Source: Desulfuromonadales bacterium GWC2_61_20
GTDB lineage: Bacteria > Desulfobacterota > Desulfuromonadia > Desulfuromonadales > UBA2197
Assembly: GCA_001799485.1 (NCBI GenBank)
Contig: MGTO01000140.1
Span: forward strand, 1-32,637
Reading direction: 5' to 3'
DNA length: 32,637 nucleotides
Part shown: positions 17,113-27,478 of the stretch, piece by piece
Layout: the number at the start of each line of letters is the position of its first letter
Position numbering within the stretch: the first letter of the stretch is position 1
Program-made: the position numbers and the translations under genes
Notes under the pieces: model-generated
What the model was told of the DNA's origin: nothing
Seen by the model: the letters and a program-made list of their open reading frames with translations, nothing else
The model's database searches: none

Positions 17113-17856
17113 ATGAGCGAAATCTTCACCGTCCAGGCCTTTCTCGCCCTCGGCACCCTCACCGCCCTCGAGATCGTCCTCGGCATCGACAACATCATCT
17201 TCATCTCCATCCTCGTCGGTCGCCTCCCCGAGGCCCAGCGCGGCAAGGCGCGCTTCTTCGGCCTGGCGTTGGCGATGTTGACCCGCATCGCGCTGCTCTT
17301 CTCCCTGACCTGGGTCATGGGGCTGACCGCGCCCCTCTTCACCGTCCTCAACCAGGCGATCTCGGGGCGCGACCTCATTCTCATCGTCGGCGGCCTCTTC
17401 CTCCTCTACAAGAGCACCGCCGAGATTCACGGCAGCCTCGAAGGGGTGGAGGAACACGGGGCGCCCAAGGGAGGCGGCACATCGTTCGGCGCGACCCTGA
17501 TGCAGATCGCCATCCTCGATATCGTCTTCTCCCTCGACTCGGTCATCACCGCTGTCGGCCTCGCCCAGCAGCTCTGGGTCATGGTCGTTGCCGTGGTCGC
17601 GGCGGTCGGGGTGATGATGTTCGCGGCCAAGAGCATCAGCGACTTCATCGAGGCCCATCCGACCTTTCAGCTTTTGGCCCTGAGTTTTCTGATGATGATC
17701 GGCGTGACCCTGATCGGCGACGGCCTCGGCTTCCATATCCCCAAAGGCTATATCTACTTCGCCATGGCCTTCTCCGTCGGCGTCGAGATTCTCAACATGC
17801 GCCTGCGCAAACGCGCCAAGCCGGTCCACCTGCACAAGGAAATCGTCGAGAATTGA
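17113..17856 (+). CDS. TerC family integral membrane protein
   Basis: LEIVLGIDNIIFISILVGRLPEAQRGKARFFGLALAMLTRIALL; second repeat ILDIVFSLDSVITAVGLAQ. Confidence 0.96.
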   Translation: MSEIFTVQAFLALGTLTALEIVLGIDNIIFISILVGRLPEAQRGKARFFGLALAMLTRIALLFSLTWVMGLTAPLFTVLNQAISGRDLILIVGGLFLLYKSTAEIHGSLEGVEEHGAPKGGGTSFGATLMQIAILDIVFSLDSVITAVGLAQQLWVMVVAVVAAVGVMMFAAKSISDFIEAHPTFQLLALSFLMMIGVTLIGDGLGFHIPKGYIYFAMAFSVGVEILNMRLRKRAKPVHLHKEIVEN

Positions 17857-17877
17857 TTTTTCAAGAAGAGGACAAAC

Positions 17878-19329
17878 ATGAGCGACCCGCTGATCATTGC
17901 CAAGGGGAGTGAACTCCTCGGCCTCCTGCCGAAAATGGCCAACCGCCACGGCCTCATCGCCGGCGCCACCGGCACCGGCAAGACTGTCACCCTGCGCGTC
18001 CTGGCCGAGCAGTTCAGTCGCGCCGGCGTCCCGGTCTTCATGGCTGACGTCAAGGGCGACCTGACCGGTCTGGCCCAGGCCGGCGGCGATCACCCCAAGG
18101 TGCAGGAGCGGGTCGCGGCGCTCAAGCTCGACGGCTACGCGGCGGAAGGCTACCCCGTCGTTTTCTGGGATCTCTTCGGCGCCGCCGGCCATCCGGTGCG
18201 CACCACCGTCTCGGAGATGGGGCCGCTGCTGCTGGCCCGTCTCTTCGACCTCAACGACACCCAGGAGGGGGTCCTTTCCCTGGTCTTCAAGATCGCCGAC
18301 GATCAGGGGATGCTCCTCCTCGATCTGAAGGACTTGCAGGAGATGGTGCGCTACGTCGGCGACCATGCCGGCGAATTCCGCACCAGCTACGGCAACATCT
18401 CGGCGGCGAGCATCGGCGCCATCCAACGCAGCCTCTTGACCCTGGAGCAGCAGGGGGGCGGGCGCTTCTTCGGCGAACCGGCCCTCGACCTCGACGACTT
18501 CATCCAGACCGGCGCGGGGGGGCGCGGGGTGATCAACATCCTCGCTGCCGACCAGCTGATGCAGACGCCGAAGCTCTACGCCACCTTCCTCCTCTGGCTT
18601 TTGGCCGAGCTCTTCGAGCGCCTGCCCGAGGCCGGCGACCCGGAGAAGCCGAAACTGGTCTTCTTCTTCGACGAGGCCCACCTCCTCTTCGACAACCCGC
18701 CCAAAGCGCTGCTGGAGAAGATCGAGCAGGTGGTGCGCCTGATCCGTTCCAAGGGGGTCGGGGTCTACTTCGTCACCCAGAACCCCCTCGATATCCCCGA
18801 AGAAATCCTCGGCCAGCTCGGCAACCGGGTGCAGCACGCCCTGCGCGCCTTCACCCCCAAGGACCAGAAGGCGGTGCGGGCGGCGGCGGAGACCTTCCGC
18901 GCCCGCCCCGGTCTCGATGTCGCCACGGCGATCATGGAACTCGGCACCGGCGAGGCCCTAGTCTCCCTCCTCGACGCCAAGGGGGCCCCAAACATGGTCG
19001 AGCGCGCCCTGGTCGCGCCGCCGCGCAGCCGCCTGCAGCCCCTCGACGCGGCGGAGAAGGCGGCGGTCATCAATGGCTCCCCGCTGGCCGGCCACTACGA
19101 AAGACAAGTCGATCGCGAATCGGCCTACGAAAAGTTGAAAACCCGTGCCGCCCAGGTCGCGGCACAACAGCCGCCGGCAGCCCCGCGCGGGCGCAGCACT
19201 GCCCCCGACAACCCCACCGGCGAGATCTTCGAAGCGGCGGCCAAGAGCGCCGCCCGCGCCATCGGCAGCCAGGTCGGGCGCCAGATCATCCGCGGCATAC
19301 TAGGCTCCCTCTTCGGCGGACGTCGCTAG
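17878..19329 (+). CDS. HerA-like ATPase, DUF853 family
   Basis: [61 protein letters not shown]-terminal [15 protein letters not shown]. Confidence 0.94.
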   Translation: MSDPLIIAKGSELLGLLPKMANRHGLIAGATGTGKTVTLRVLAEQFSRAGVPVFMADVKGDLTGLAQAGGDHPKVQERVAALKLDGYAAEGYPVVFWDLFGAAGHPVRTTVSEMGPLLLARLFDLNDTQEGVLSLVFKIADDQGMLLLDLKDLQEMVRYVGDHAGEFRTSYGNISAASIGAIQRSLLTLEQQGGGRFFGEPALDLDDFIQTGAGGRGVINILAADQLMQTPKLYATFLLWLLAELFERLPEAGDPEKPKLVFFFDEAHLLFDNPPKALLEKIEQVVRLIRSKGVGVYFVTQNPLDIPEEILGQLGNRVQHALRAFTPKDQKAVRAAAETFRARPGLDVATAIMELGTGEALVSLLDAKGAPNMVERALVAPPRSRLQPLDAAEKAAVINGSPLAGHYERQVDRESAYEKLKTRAAQVAAQQPPAAPRGRSTAPDNPTGEIFEAAAKSAARAIGSQVGRQIIRGILGSLFGGRR

Positions 19330-19452
19330 GCGGCTGAGGAAAAACGCCCATCTGCGGCGTTGCCGTCATCCGGCGTCGACGACGTACCTTGCGGTACGCC
19401 TTACTCCGCCGGATTTCCGGCGCCTTGCACCTGGGCATTTTTGCTCAGCCGC
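19330..19452. repeat. Imperfect palindromic intergenic repeat (about 123 bp)
   Basis: Starts GCGGCTGAGGAAAAACGCCCATCTGCGGCG and ends CATTTTTGCTCAGCCGC; central GACGTACCTTGCGGTACGCC hairpin. Confidence 0.75.
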
Positions 19453-19508
19453 AAGAACGATCATTTTTGACAACCTGTTAAGAGTAAAGCCCAGAGCGGG
19501 AGGGTGCG

Positions 19509-21512
19509 ATGGAGATGACCCGGGAGATCTACTGGAACGTCGGCCATGGCGTCATCGTGCCGATGTATCTGCTGGTGGCGGCGGCCTTGGCCGTCCTTTT
19601 CTGGGGAATGTGGCGACGCCACCAGGTCTGGCGCCGCGGCCAACGCCTGGTCGTGCGCAACGACGACCTCGCCGGCCGCCTGCGCCGCGCTCTGATTGAG
19701 GTCCTGAGCCAGCGCCAGCTCTTGCGTGTCCACGGCGCCGGCGATATGCACGCCCTCTTCTTCTGGGGTTTCGTCCTTCTCACCATCGGCACCACATTAG
19801 TCTTTCTCCAGGCCGACTTCACCGATCCCTTTTTCGCCTGGCGCTTCCTCACCGGCCCCTTCTACCTCGGCTTTTCCCTGGTCCTCGACCTCGCCGGCCT
19901 CGCCGCCATCCTCACCCTCCTCGGCCTCGCCTGGCGCCGCTTCGTCCTCCGTCCCGAGGGGCTGATCACCGGCCGCGACGACGTCATCATGCACACGTTG
20001 CTCCTGATCATCCTCGTCAGCGGCTTCGTCGTCGAAGGGTTGCGCCTGGCGGTGACCGAACTCGGCACGCCCCTGGCGCCATGGTCGCCGGTCGGCTGGG
20101 CGATCGCCACCCTCTTTGCCGGCGGGGAGCCGGAGAGTCTGCGCACCCTGCACAAAACGGTGTGGTGGGGACACCTGGGCCTCGTCGCCGCTTTCTTCGT
20201 CGCCGTCCCTTTTACCCGCCTGCGCCACCTCCTCACCACCAGCAGCAACTACATCTTCGTCGACCAGGCGCCGAAAGGGACCATCGCCACCCCCGATCTC
20301 GAAGCCGAGGGAGTCGAATCCTTCGGTGTCGGCACCATCGCCGAGGCGAGCTGGAAGGATCTCCTCGACGGCGACGCCTGCACCCTGTGCAAGCGCTGCC
20401 AGGATCGCTGCCCGGCCTGGGCCACGAGCAAGCCGCTCTCTCCCATGCAGGTCATCAACCAGGTCCAGGCGGTCGCCTTCACCGCCCCCGAGGCCAATCT
20501 GGTCGATACCGTCAGCCGCGACGTCCTCTGGGCCTGCACCACCTGCCGCGCCTGCCAGGAGATCTGCCCGGCCGCCATCGAACACGTCAACCAGATCATC
20601 GAGATGCGCCGCCACCTGGCCCTCATGGCCGGGGAGTTCCCCGGTCCCGAAGTCGCCGCCGCCATGAACCACACCGAGATCAACGGCAACCCCTTGGGTT
20701 CCGCCTTCGCCGGCCGCGGCGACTGGGCGGCGGAACTCGGGGTCAAGTCTCTCGCCGACGATTCCGAGGTCGACCTCCTCTACTTCGTCGGCTGCTACGC
20801 CTCCTTCGACCCCCGCAACATCAAGGTCGCCAAGAGCTTCATCCGCCTCTGCCAGGCCGCCGGGCTCAAGGTCGGCATCCTCGGCAAGGAGGAGAAGTGC
20901 TGCGGCGAGCCGGCGCGCAAACTCGGCAACGAATACCTCTACCAGAGCGTCGCCGCCGAGAACATCGCGAAGATCCAGAAGTACGGGATCAAGCGCATTG
21001 TCGCCACCTGCCCCCACTGCTTCAACACCCTCGGCCGCGACTACCGCGACCTCGGCCTGGAGCTGCCGGTGGAGCACCACACCACCTTCCTCGCCGAGTT
21101 GCTGCAAGCGGGCAAGCTCCCCCTCAAAGCCGCAGCTTTTACCTGCACCTACCACGATTCGTGCTACCTCGGCCGCTACGCCGACATCTACGCCGCCCCC
21201 CGCGCATTGATCGCCGCCGCCGGCGGCACCATCAGCGAAATGGCGCAGCACGGCAGCAACAGCTTCTGTTGCGGCGGCGGGGGGGGGCGCGTCCTCGCCG
21301 AAGAGAAGCTCGGCAGCCGCATCTGCGAGGCCCGGGCGAAGATGGCCGCCGCCACCGGCGCACCGCTGCTCATCTCCAACTGTCCCTTCTGCCTGACCAT
21401 GTTCGAGGATGGAATCAAGGGGGGGGGATTTGAAGAGCAGCTGGCGCCCAGGGATCTTGCCGAGCTCCTGGTCGAGCGGCTGCTAGCGCCGGCGGCGATG
21501 GGCCGGGGATGA
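19509..21512 (+). CDS. Membrane heterodisulfide-reductase-related Fe-S protein (DUF224; EMO-like ETF:menaquinone oxidoreductase)
   Basis: N-terminal NarI-like TM region; ferredoxin motifs CTLCKRCQDRCP and CTTCRACQEICP; CCG-domain motifs EEKCCGEPARKLG and NSFCCGGGGGRV; adjacent acyl-CoA dehydrogenase. Confidence 0.87.
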   Translation: MEMTREIYWNVGHGVIVPMYLLVAAALAVLFWGMWRRHQVWRRGQRLVVRNDDLAGRLRRALIEVLSQRQLLRVHGAGDMHALFFWGFVLLTIGTTLVFLQADFTDPFFAWRFLTGPFYLGFSLVLDLAGLAAILTLLGLAWRRFVLRPEGLITGRDDVIMHTLLLIILVSGFVVEGLRLAVTELGTPLAPWSPVGWAIATLFAGGEPESLRTLHKTVWWGHLGLVAAFFVAVPFTRLRHLLTTSSNYIFVDQAPKGTIATPDLEAEGVESFGVGTIAEASWKDLLDGDACTLCKRCQDRCPAWATSKPLSPMQVINQVQAVAFTAPEANLVDTVSRDVLWACTTCRACQEICPAAIEHVNQIIEMRRHLALMAGEFPGPEVAAAMNHTEINGNPLGSAFAGRGDWAAELGVKSLADDSEVDLLYFVGCYASFDPRNIKVAKSFIRLCQAAGLKVGILGKEEKCCGEPARKLGNEYLYQSVAAENIAKIQKYGIKRIVATCPHCFNTLGRDYRDLGLELPVEHHTTFLAELLQAGKLPLKAAAFTCTYHDSCYLGRYADIYAAPRALIAAAGGTISEMAQHGSNSFCCGGGGGRVLAEEKLGSRICEARAKMAAATGAPLLISNCPFCLTMFEDGIKGGGFEEQLAPRDLAELLVERLLAPAAMGRG

Positions 21513-21629
21513 CTGAATATCCGTCCCGAACCGCAACCGCCGCTCCCTAATCGCCCTGACCGATGGTATGATCATCACGCGGCCCCTGCAAAAAAGAGCT
21601 GCTGGCACCCTTAGCAAAGGAGATAAATC

Positions 21630-23408
21630 ATGACCGTGCGCCTGCGCAAAGGCTGCGAATACCTGCTGGCCGACATCGGCCCCGACGAGGTCTTCACCCC
21701 GGAAGAGTTTTCCCTGGAGCAGAAGCAGATCGCCGAGACGACCGAGCAGTTCGTCCACAACGAGATCCTCCCCCACGCCGAGGCGATCGAGCACCAGGAC
21801 TTCACCAAGGTGGTCGCGGGGATTCGCAAGGCCGGCGAACTCGGCCTGCTGATGATCGACGTCCCCGAGGTCTACGGCGGCCTCGAACTGGACAAGGCGA
21901 CGAGCATGCTGGTGGCGGAGAAGATCGGCCCCTCGGCCTCCTTCTCCGTCGCCTTCGCCGCCCACACCGGCATCGGCACCCTCCCCCTGATCTACTACGG
22001 CACCCAGGCGCAGAAGGAGCAGTATCTCGGCAAGCTCATGAGCGGCGAAGTCATCGGCGCCTACTGCCTGACCGAACCCGGCTCGGGGAGCGACGCCCTC
22101 GCCGCCCGCGCCACCGCCACCCTCTCGGCCGACGGCCAGTACTACCTCCTCGACGGCACCAAACAGTTCACCACCAACGGCGGTTTCGCCGACCTCTTCA
22201 CCATCTTCGCCAAGATCGACAAGGAGCACTTCACCGCCTTTCTCGTCGAACGCTCCTTCCCCGGCGTCAGCATCGGCCCCGAAGAGAAGAAGATGGGGAT
22301 CAAGGGCTCCTCCACCACCCAGGTCATCCTCGACCAGGCCCAGGTGCCGGTGGCCAACCTTCTCGGCGAGATCGGCAAGGGGCACAAGATCGCCTTCAAC
22401 GTCCTCAACGTCGGCCGCTTCAAGCTCGGCGCCTGCGTCACCGGCGCGGCCAAGTACGCCCTCGCCCACGCCCTCAAATATGCCAACGAGCGCAAACAGT
22501 TCGGCCAGCCGATCAGCCACTTCGGCGCCATCCGCGAAAAGCTTGCCGACATGACCGCCGACATCTACGCCGCCGAGTCCCTGGTCTACCGTCTCGCCGG
22601 TCTCCTCGACAGCAGTCTCGCCGCCATCCCCAAGGGGGGGGAGCACTACTACGAGGAATACCAGAAGGGGATCGAGGAATACGCCGGCGAGTGCGCCATC
22701 AGCAAGGTCTTCTGCAGCGAGGCGCTGTCCCGGGTGGTCGACGAGGTGGTGCAGGTCTTCGGCGGCTACGGCTTCGTCAGCGACTATCCGGCCGAGCGTT
22801 TTTACCGCGACGAGCGCATCAACCGCATCTTCGAGGGGACCAACGAGATCAACCGCATGCTCATCCCCGGCATGCTCCTGCGCAAGGCGCAAAAGGGGGA
22901 ACTGCCGCTGCAGCAGGCCTCGCTCAAGGCTTTCGAGGGGCTGATGACACCGTCCTTCGAGGAGCTCGACGAGAGTGACCCTCTCGCCCGGGAAAAGGTT
23001 CTGATCAAGAATCTCAAGACCCTCTTTCTCGTCCTCGCCGGGGCGGCGGCGCAGAAGTTCGGCGCCCAGCTCCAGCACGAGCAGGAGCTCCTCCTCGTTT
23101 GCGCCGACCTGGCGATCTGGATCTTCGCCTTGGAGAGCGCCGTGCTGCGCACGGCCAAGGCCCTGCCAACGGCCAGCGCCGAGAAACGCGCCCTCTTCCT
23201 CGCCGCAACGACGGTGGTCGCCTTCAGCGCCGCCGAGCACTGCGGCAGTGCCGGGCGCAAGGCCGCCGTCTACATTGAAGAAGGGGACACCCTGACCATG
23301 CTCCTCTCCGGGGTGCGCCGCTTCAGCCGTTACGACGCCGCCGGCCTCCTCGCCGCCAAACGTCTCCTCGCCGATGCCGCCAGCAACAAGGAAACCTATC
23401 TCTTCTAG
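21630..23408 (+). CDS. Acyl-CoA dehydrogenase (about 592 aa, C-terminally extended type)
   Basis: IGAYCLTEPGSGSDALAARATATLSADGQYYLLDGTKQFTTNGGFADLFTIFAK; QVFGGYGFVSDYPAERFYRDERINRIFEGTNEINRMLI. Confidence 0.96.
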   Translation: MTVRLRKGCEYLLADIGPDEVFTPEEFSLEQKQIAETTEQFVHNEILPHAEAIEHQDFTKVVAGIRKAGELGLLMIDVPEVYGGLELDKATSMLVAEKIGPSASFSVAFAAHTGIGTLPLIYYGTQAQKEQYLGKLMSGEVIGAYCLTEPGSGSDALAARATATLSADGQYYLLDGTKQFTTNGGFADLFTIFAKIDKEHFTAFLVERSFPGVSIGPEEKKMGIKGSSTTQVILDQAQVPVANLLGEIGKGHKIAFNVLNVGRFKLGACVTGAAKYALAHALKYANERKQFGQPISHFGAIREKLADMTADIYAAESLVYRLAGLLDSSLAAIPKGGEHYYEEYQKGIEEYAGECAISKVFCSEALSRVVDEVVQVFGGYGFVSDYPAERFYRDERINRIFEGTNEINRMLIPGMLLRKAQKGELPLQQASLKAFEGLMTPSFEELDESDPLAREKVLIKNLKTLFLVLAGAAAQKFGAQLQHEQELLLVCADLAIWIFALESAVLRTAKALPTASAEKRALFLAATTVVAFSAAEHCGSAGRKAAVYIEEGDTLTMLLSGVRRFSRYDAAGLLAAKRLLADAASNKETYLF

Positions 23409-23416
23409 GATACGCC

Positions 23417-24364
23417 ATGCGCCAGCACACCATTGCCACCCCTTTTCTCGTCGGCGACGTCCACTACTACACCGCCGAGATCAACGGTGAATCGATCCTC
23501 TTCGACACCGGCCCGTCGACCCCCGAGGCGCTGCACCATCTGCGCTCCGAGGTCAACATCAAGAAGCTCTCCTATGTCTTCGTCACCCACTGCCACGCCG
23601 ATCACTACGGTCTGGTCGACCATCTCAGCCACCACACCGTGGCGACCATCCTCCTGCCGCGGCGCGATGTCCTCAAGTTCACCCATCATCAGCGGCGGAT
23701 GGAACTGATGCAGCAGCTCATCCGCGAGCAGGGTTTCGACGAGCGCCACGTCACTCTCTTTCGCCAGGTCATCGAGAACAACATGGTGACGCCGAAACTC
23801 CCGACCCGTTATGAAATCGCCGAGGAGTCGGCCATCCCCGCCAGCCTCGGCATCGAGGTCATCCCCTGCCCCGGCCATTCGCAGAGCGATCTCGTCTACG
23901 TCTGCGGCGACGACGTCGTCAGCGGCGACGTCCTCTTGCGCAACGTCTTCCAGGTCCCTCTCCTCGACGCCGACCTCGAGACCTTTGCCGGCCGCTTCGA
24001 CAACTACGGGGCCTACTGCCAGACCCTCTTGCAGCTGCCGCGCCTCAGCGGCAAACGCATCCACCCCGGCCATCGCGGCAGCATCGACGGGGTCGAGGCG
24101 ACCATCGTCTGGTATGTGCGCAAGATGCTGGAGCGCGCCCGCCGCCTGCGCGCCCTCTCCCACACCGACGGCATCGACCTCATGCAGATCGTCCATCGCC
24201 TCTTCGGCGAGAGCTTCAGCGACATCTTCGTCGTCTATCTCAAGGTCTCCGAGATCATGTTCCTGCGCGACTTTCTCGCCGATCCCGACCTGCTGCGCAA
24301 TTCCCTGGCCCGTATCGGGCTGCTCGACGAGGTGAGGGAAACCTTCGAAGCGTTGACGGGTTGA
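23417..24364 (+). CDS. MBL-fold metallo-hydrolase
   Basis: VTHCHADHYGLVDHL (HxHxDH-type), PCPGHSQSDLVYVCGDDVVSGD, HPGHRGSI. Confidence 0.92.
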   Translation: MRQHTIATPFLVGDVHYYTAEINGESILFDTGPSTPEALHHLRSEVNIKKLSYVFVTHCHADHYGLVDHLSHHTVATILLPRRDVLKFTHHQRRMELMQQLIREQGFDERHVTLFRQVIENNMVTPKLPTRYEIAEESAIPASLGIEVIPCPGHSQSDLVYVCGDDVVSGDVLLRNVFQVPLLDADLETFAGRFDNYGAYCQTLLQLPRLSGKRIHPGHRGSIDGVEATIVWYVRKMLERARRLRALSHTDGIDLMQIVHRLFGESFSDIFVVYLKVSEIMFLRDFLADPDLLRNSLARIGLLDEVRETFEALTG

Positions 24365-24408
24365 AGGGGTGGACCCCGCAACGGTTACAAGTTTTTTCAG
24401 TAATAACG

Positions 24409-24449
24409 AAAGGGACGGGCGACTCGCCGATCGAGTCGCCCGTCCCTTT
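24409..24449. terminator. Bidirectional terminator between convergent genes
   Basis: AAAGGGACGGGCGACTCG / CGAGTCGCCCGTCCCTTT perfect 18-bp stem, 5-nt loop. Confidence 0.85.
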
Positions 24450-24489
24450 AGCCTTGTTCGTAAAAGCTCCGTTAAACGGCCTTCCCCTG

Positions 24490-26424
24490 TCAGGGTATCG
24501 CCGGCGGGACGGCATGCAGCGGACACGGCTGCGTCGGTTCGCTCCAGGCCCGATAGTACTCGCGGCGCGGATGCGGACAAGCCGGGGTCGCCAAGCCGCC
24601 GCTGATCGGGTCGATGTCGACCGAAATGACCCCTTCCGGCTGAGCAAAGTCGCGCACCTCGACCCCGGCCAGGGCCACCCGCATGAAACGCTCCCACAGC
24701 GGGGCGGCGATGGCCCCGCCGGTGAATCCCTTCCCCCCTAGGCGCGGCTGGTCGTAGCCGACCCAGACGCCGGTGAGAAGCTGCGGGGTATAGCCGATGA
24801 ACCAGGCGTCGCGGCCGTCGTCGGTGGTGCCGGTCTTGCCGGCGAGGGGGCGTTCGGCGGCAAAGGCCTTGAGGCCCCGGGCGGTGCCGGAGGTGAGGAC
24901 CTCCTGCAGCATGCGGCTGGTGATGAAGGCGCTCTCGGGGCTCAAAACCGCGGTCAACTGCAACGGCACTTCGCGCCAGGCGTTGTCACGGCGGTTGTAG
25001 ACACTGAGGAGGGTGCGCGGGGCGGGGAGCTGACCGCCGTTGGCGAAGGGGGCATAGGCGCGGGTGAGGTCGTGCAGGGTGACGTCGTCGGTGCCGAGGG
25101 CGAGGGAGAGGTTGGCCGGCCGGCGCAGGTTCAGGCCGAAGCGCCCGGCAAAGTCGGCAAAAGAGGCCGCGCCGATCTTGTCCAAGAGTTTGACGGTGAT
25201 GACGTTGCCCGAGTGGGCCAGGGCCTCGCGCAGGGTCAGGCTGCCGAAGGACTCGCCGCCGTAGTTGCGCGGCGTCCAGCGTTGCCCCTTCCCCTGCCGG
25301 TAGCCGACCGGGGTGTCGTCCCAGCGACTGCTGGCGGTAATCCCCTGCTCGAGAGCGGCGGCGTAGATCAGCGGCTTGAGCGCCGAGCCGGGCTGGCGCG
25401 CGGCGACCAGCGCCCGGTTGTAGGCGCTCTTGGCATAGTCGACGCTGCCGACGACGGCGAGGAGATCGCCGCTCTGCGGTTCGAGGCAGATCAGCGCCCC
25501 CTGCAGCTCGGGGTTGAGTTTCGCCACTCCTTCGCCGATGGTCTTCTCGGCGAGGAGCTGAAGCTTCAGATCGAGGGCGGCGACGACCTCCATCCCCCCC
25601 TGCTCGATGACCTGCTCGCCATAATCCGCCACCAGCTGGCGGCGGATCTGCGCCAGGTAGGCCGGGGCCTGGTCGAGGGGGGCGGTGACCAGCGGCACGG
25701 CGCGCAGCGCCTCGACCTGCTCGGCCGTCAGCAATTCTTCCGCGACCATGCGCGCAAGGACGATCGCCTTGCGCCGCTCGACCTCTTCGGCTTTGCCCCG
25801 GGGATTGTAGCGCCCCGGGTTCTTCGGCACCCCGGCGAGAACGGCGCACTCGGCCTCGTTCAGTTCTTCCGGCTGCTTGTCGAAGTAGAGCCGCGCCGCC
25901 TGGGCGATCCCCCAGGCACCGTTACCGTAGTAGATCTCATTGAAGTACATCTCCAGGATCTGATCCTTGGAGTATTTCGTTTCGTACTCCATGGCGAGAA
26001 AACCCTCCTTGACCTTGCGGTCGAGGGTCTTCTCCCCGGTAAGATGTTTGTTCTTGACCAATTGCTGGGTAATGGTCGAGCCCCCCTGGGCCAGACTCCC
26101 CTTGCCGACGTTGGTGACGAGGGCGCGGGCGACGCCGCGCATGTCGATGCCGCCATGCTCATAGAAGCGGGAATCTTCGACGGCGAGGAGGGCCTGCTGG
26201 AGGAAGAGGGGAATGCGGTCGAGGGTGACCCAGTGGCGCTCGACGGAGAGGATGCGGCCGACGAACTGCCCCCGGCGATCAAAGACTTTGATCGAGCTGT
26301 AATCGCGCAGCAGCGGGGTCGAGGTGGCGATGGCCTCCTCGGCGTGCGCTGCCGGGACGAGGGTCAGCAGCAGGAGGATGAAGGCGAAAACGAGGTTGCG
26401 GGACACGGGCATGGTCCTGCTCAA
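24490..26424 (-). CDS. Class A penicillin-binding protein (PBP1A-like; transglycosylase/transpeptidase)
   Basis: AVEDSRFYEHGGIDMRGVARALVTN, GGSTITQQLVKN, RQPGSALKPLIYAAALEQG (SxxK), KTGTTDDGRDAWFIGYTPQL (KTG). ATG may be at 26424 or 26412. Confidence 0.93.
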   Translation of the reverse strand: MSRTMPVSRNLVFAFILLLLTLVPAAHAEEAIATSTPLLRDYSSIKVFDRRGQFVGRILSVERHWVTLDRIPLFLQQALLAVEDSRFYEHGGIDMRGVARALVTNVGKGSLAQGGSTITQQLVKNKHLTGEKTLDRKVKEGFLAMEYETKYSKDQILEMYFNEIYYGNGAWGIAQAARLYFDKQPEELNEAECAVLAGVPKNPGRYNPRGKAEEVERRKAIVLARMVAEELLTAEQVEALRAVPLVTAPLDQAPAYLAQIRRQLVADYGEQVIEQGGMEVVAALDLKLQLLAEKTIGEGVAKLNPELQGALICLEPQSGDLLAVVGSVDYAKSAYNRALVAARQPGSALKPLIYAAALEQGITASSRWDDTPVGYRQGKGQRWTPRNYGGESFGSLTLREALAHSGNVITVKLLDKIGAASFADFAGRFGLNLRRPANLSLALGTDDVTLHDLTRAYAPFANGGQLPAPRTLLSVYNRRDNAWREVPLQLTAVLSPESAFITSRMLQEVLTSGTARGLKAFAAERPLAGKTGTTDDGRDAWFIGYTPQLLTGVWVGYDQPRLGGKGFTGGAIAAPLWERFMRVALAGVEVRDFAQPEGVISVDIDPISGGLATPACPHPRREYYRAWSEPTQPCPLHAVPPAIP

Positions 26425-26449
26425 GGGTGCGGGGAGGGACCGCGTTGCC

Positions 26450-26665
26450 TCACTTCTTGATCAGGAGGAAGAGTCCGACGACGGCGCTCACGGCGCCGCC
26501 GATGTAGCGGTACATGACCGCGTCGGGGAGGGCGCCGGAGAGGGAGCGGGAGATTTTCGCCGAAAAGGCGCCGGACATCTGGTAGCCCCAGTAGGCGACA
26601 CCGACGCCGCCCACCAGCAGGATCAGGCCGAGGACCTTGAAAACGGTATTATTGGATGCGCTCAT
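26450..26665 (-). CDS. DUF3185-like small membrane protein
   Basis: KVLGLILLVGGVGVAYWGYQMSGAFSAKISRSLSGALPDAVMYRYIGGAVSAVVGLFLL. Confidence 0.85.
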   Translation of the reverse strand: MSASNNTVFKVLGLILLVGGVGVAYWGYQMSGAFSAKISRSLSGALPDAVMYRYIGGAVSAVVGLFLLIKK

Positions 26666-26837
26666 GGATGGACTCCTTGCTGAGGGATTGACGGAACCGC
26701 TGCATTATTCCCTTTTTTGCCGCCGCTGCAAAGCTGAAAACGCATAAACGCTCCGCCAGTACCCGGCGGAGGCGCACCTGTGGCACAATGGAGCGAGAAG
26801 ATTCCCCCGGCCTCACCCTTGCGACGGGAGGTTGTTT

Positions 26838-27419
26838 ATGCAACGACTGCTGATACTTACCCTGTTTCTGCTCCTTGGCGCCGGCGGCGCCCGGGCCGAC
26901 ACGGCGATCTTCGCCGGCGGCTGCTTCTGGTGCATGGAGGCGGATTTCGAAAAACTCCCCGGCGTCGGTGAGGTCGTCTCCGGCTTCACCGGCGGCACCC
27001 TGAAAAATCCGACCTACAACGGCAACCACGCCGGGCATTACGAGGCGGTCGCGGTCAACTACGACCCCAAGCTGGTCGGCTACCGGCAGCTCCTCGACTA
27101 CTACTGGCGGCACATCGACCCCTTCGATGCCGGCGGCCAGTTCTGCGACCGCGGCGAGAGCTACCGGACGGCAATCTTCGTCGCCAATGCCAGCGAGCGG
27201 ACCCTCGCCGAGGAATCGAAGCGCCAGGTCGCCGCCCGCTTTCCGGAACAGACCATCGTCACGCCGATTCTCGCCACTGCGACCTTCTACCCGATTCAGG
27301 GGGAGGAGAGCTATCACCAGGACTTCTACAAGAAGAGTTCGCTCCGCTACCAGTACTACCGCCGGAGCTGCGGACGGGATGAGCGGGTCAAGGCGATCTG
27401 GGGAGATACGGGGCACTGA
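26838..27419 (+). CDS. msrA: Peptide-methionine (S)-S-oxide reductase, probably exported
   Basis: Signal peptide [20 protein letters not shown]; catalytic [22 protein letters not shown]-like [23 protein letters not shown] 6 nt before ATG. Confidence 0.92.
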   Translation: MQRLLILTLFLLLGAGGARADTAIFAGGCFWCMEADFEKLPGVGEVVSGFTGGTLKNPTYNGNHAGHYEAVAVNYDPKLVGYRQLLDYYWRHIDPFDAGGQFCDRGESYRTAIFVANASERTLAEESKRQVAARFPEQTIVTPILATATFYPIQGEESYHQDFYKKSSLRYQYYRRSCGRDERVKAIWGDTGH

Positions 27420-27478
27420 ACGAAAGGGCGGCCAACCGGCCGCACTCTGCGGAGCGGGCGCCTGGAAAGGGCGAGACC

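Noticed and set aside
17878-19329. HerA-like ATPase as part of an anti-phage system
   Set aside because: The sequence is a DUF853-type standalone ATPase; neighbours are TerC and EMO-like genes, with no nuclease or SIR2 partner.
19797-23240. Minus-strand ORFs of 484 and 585 aa opposite the EMO-like and acyl-CoA dehydrogenase genes
   Set aside because: Shadow ORFs from GC-biased codon usage; no domain-like sequence.
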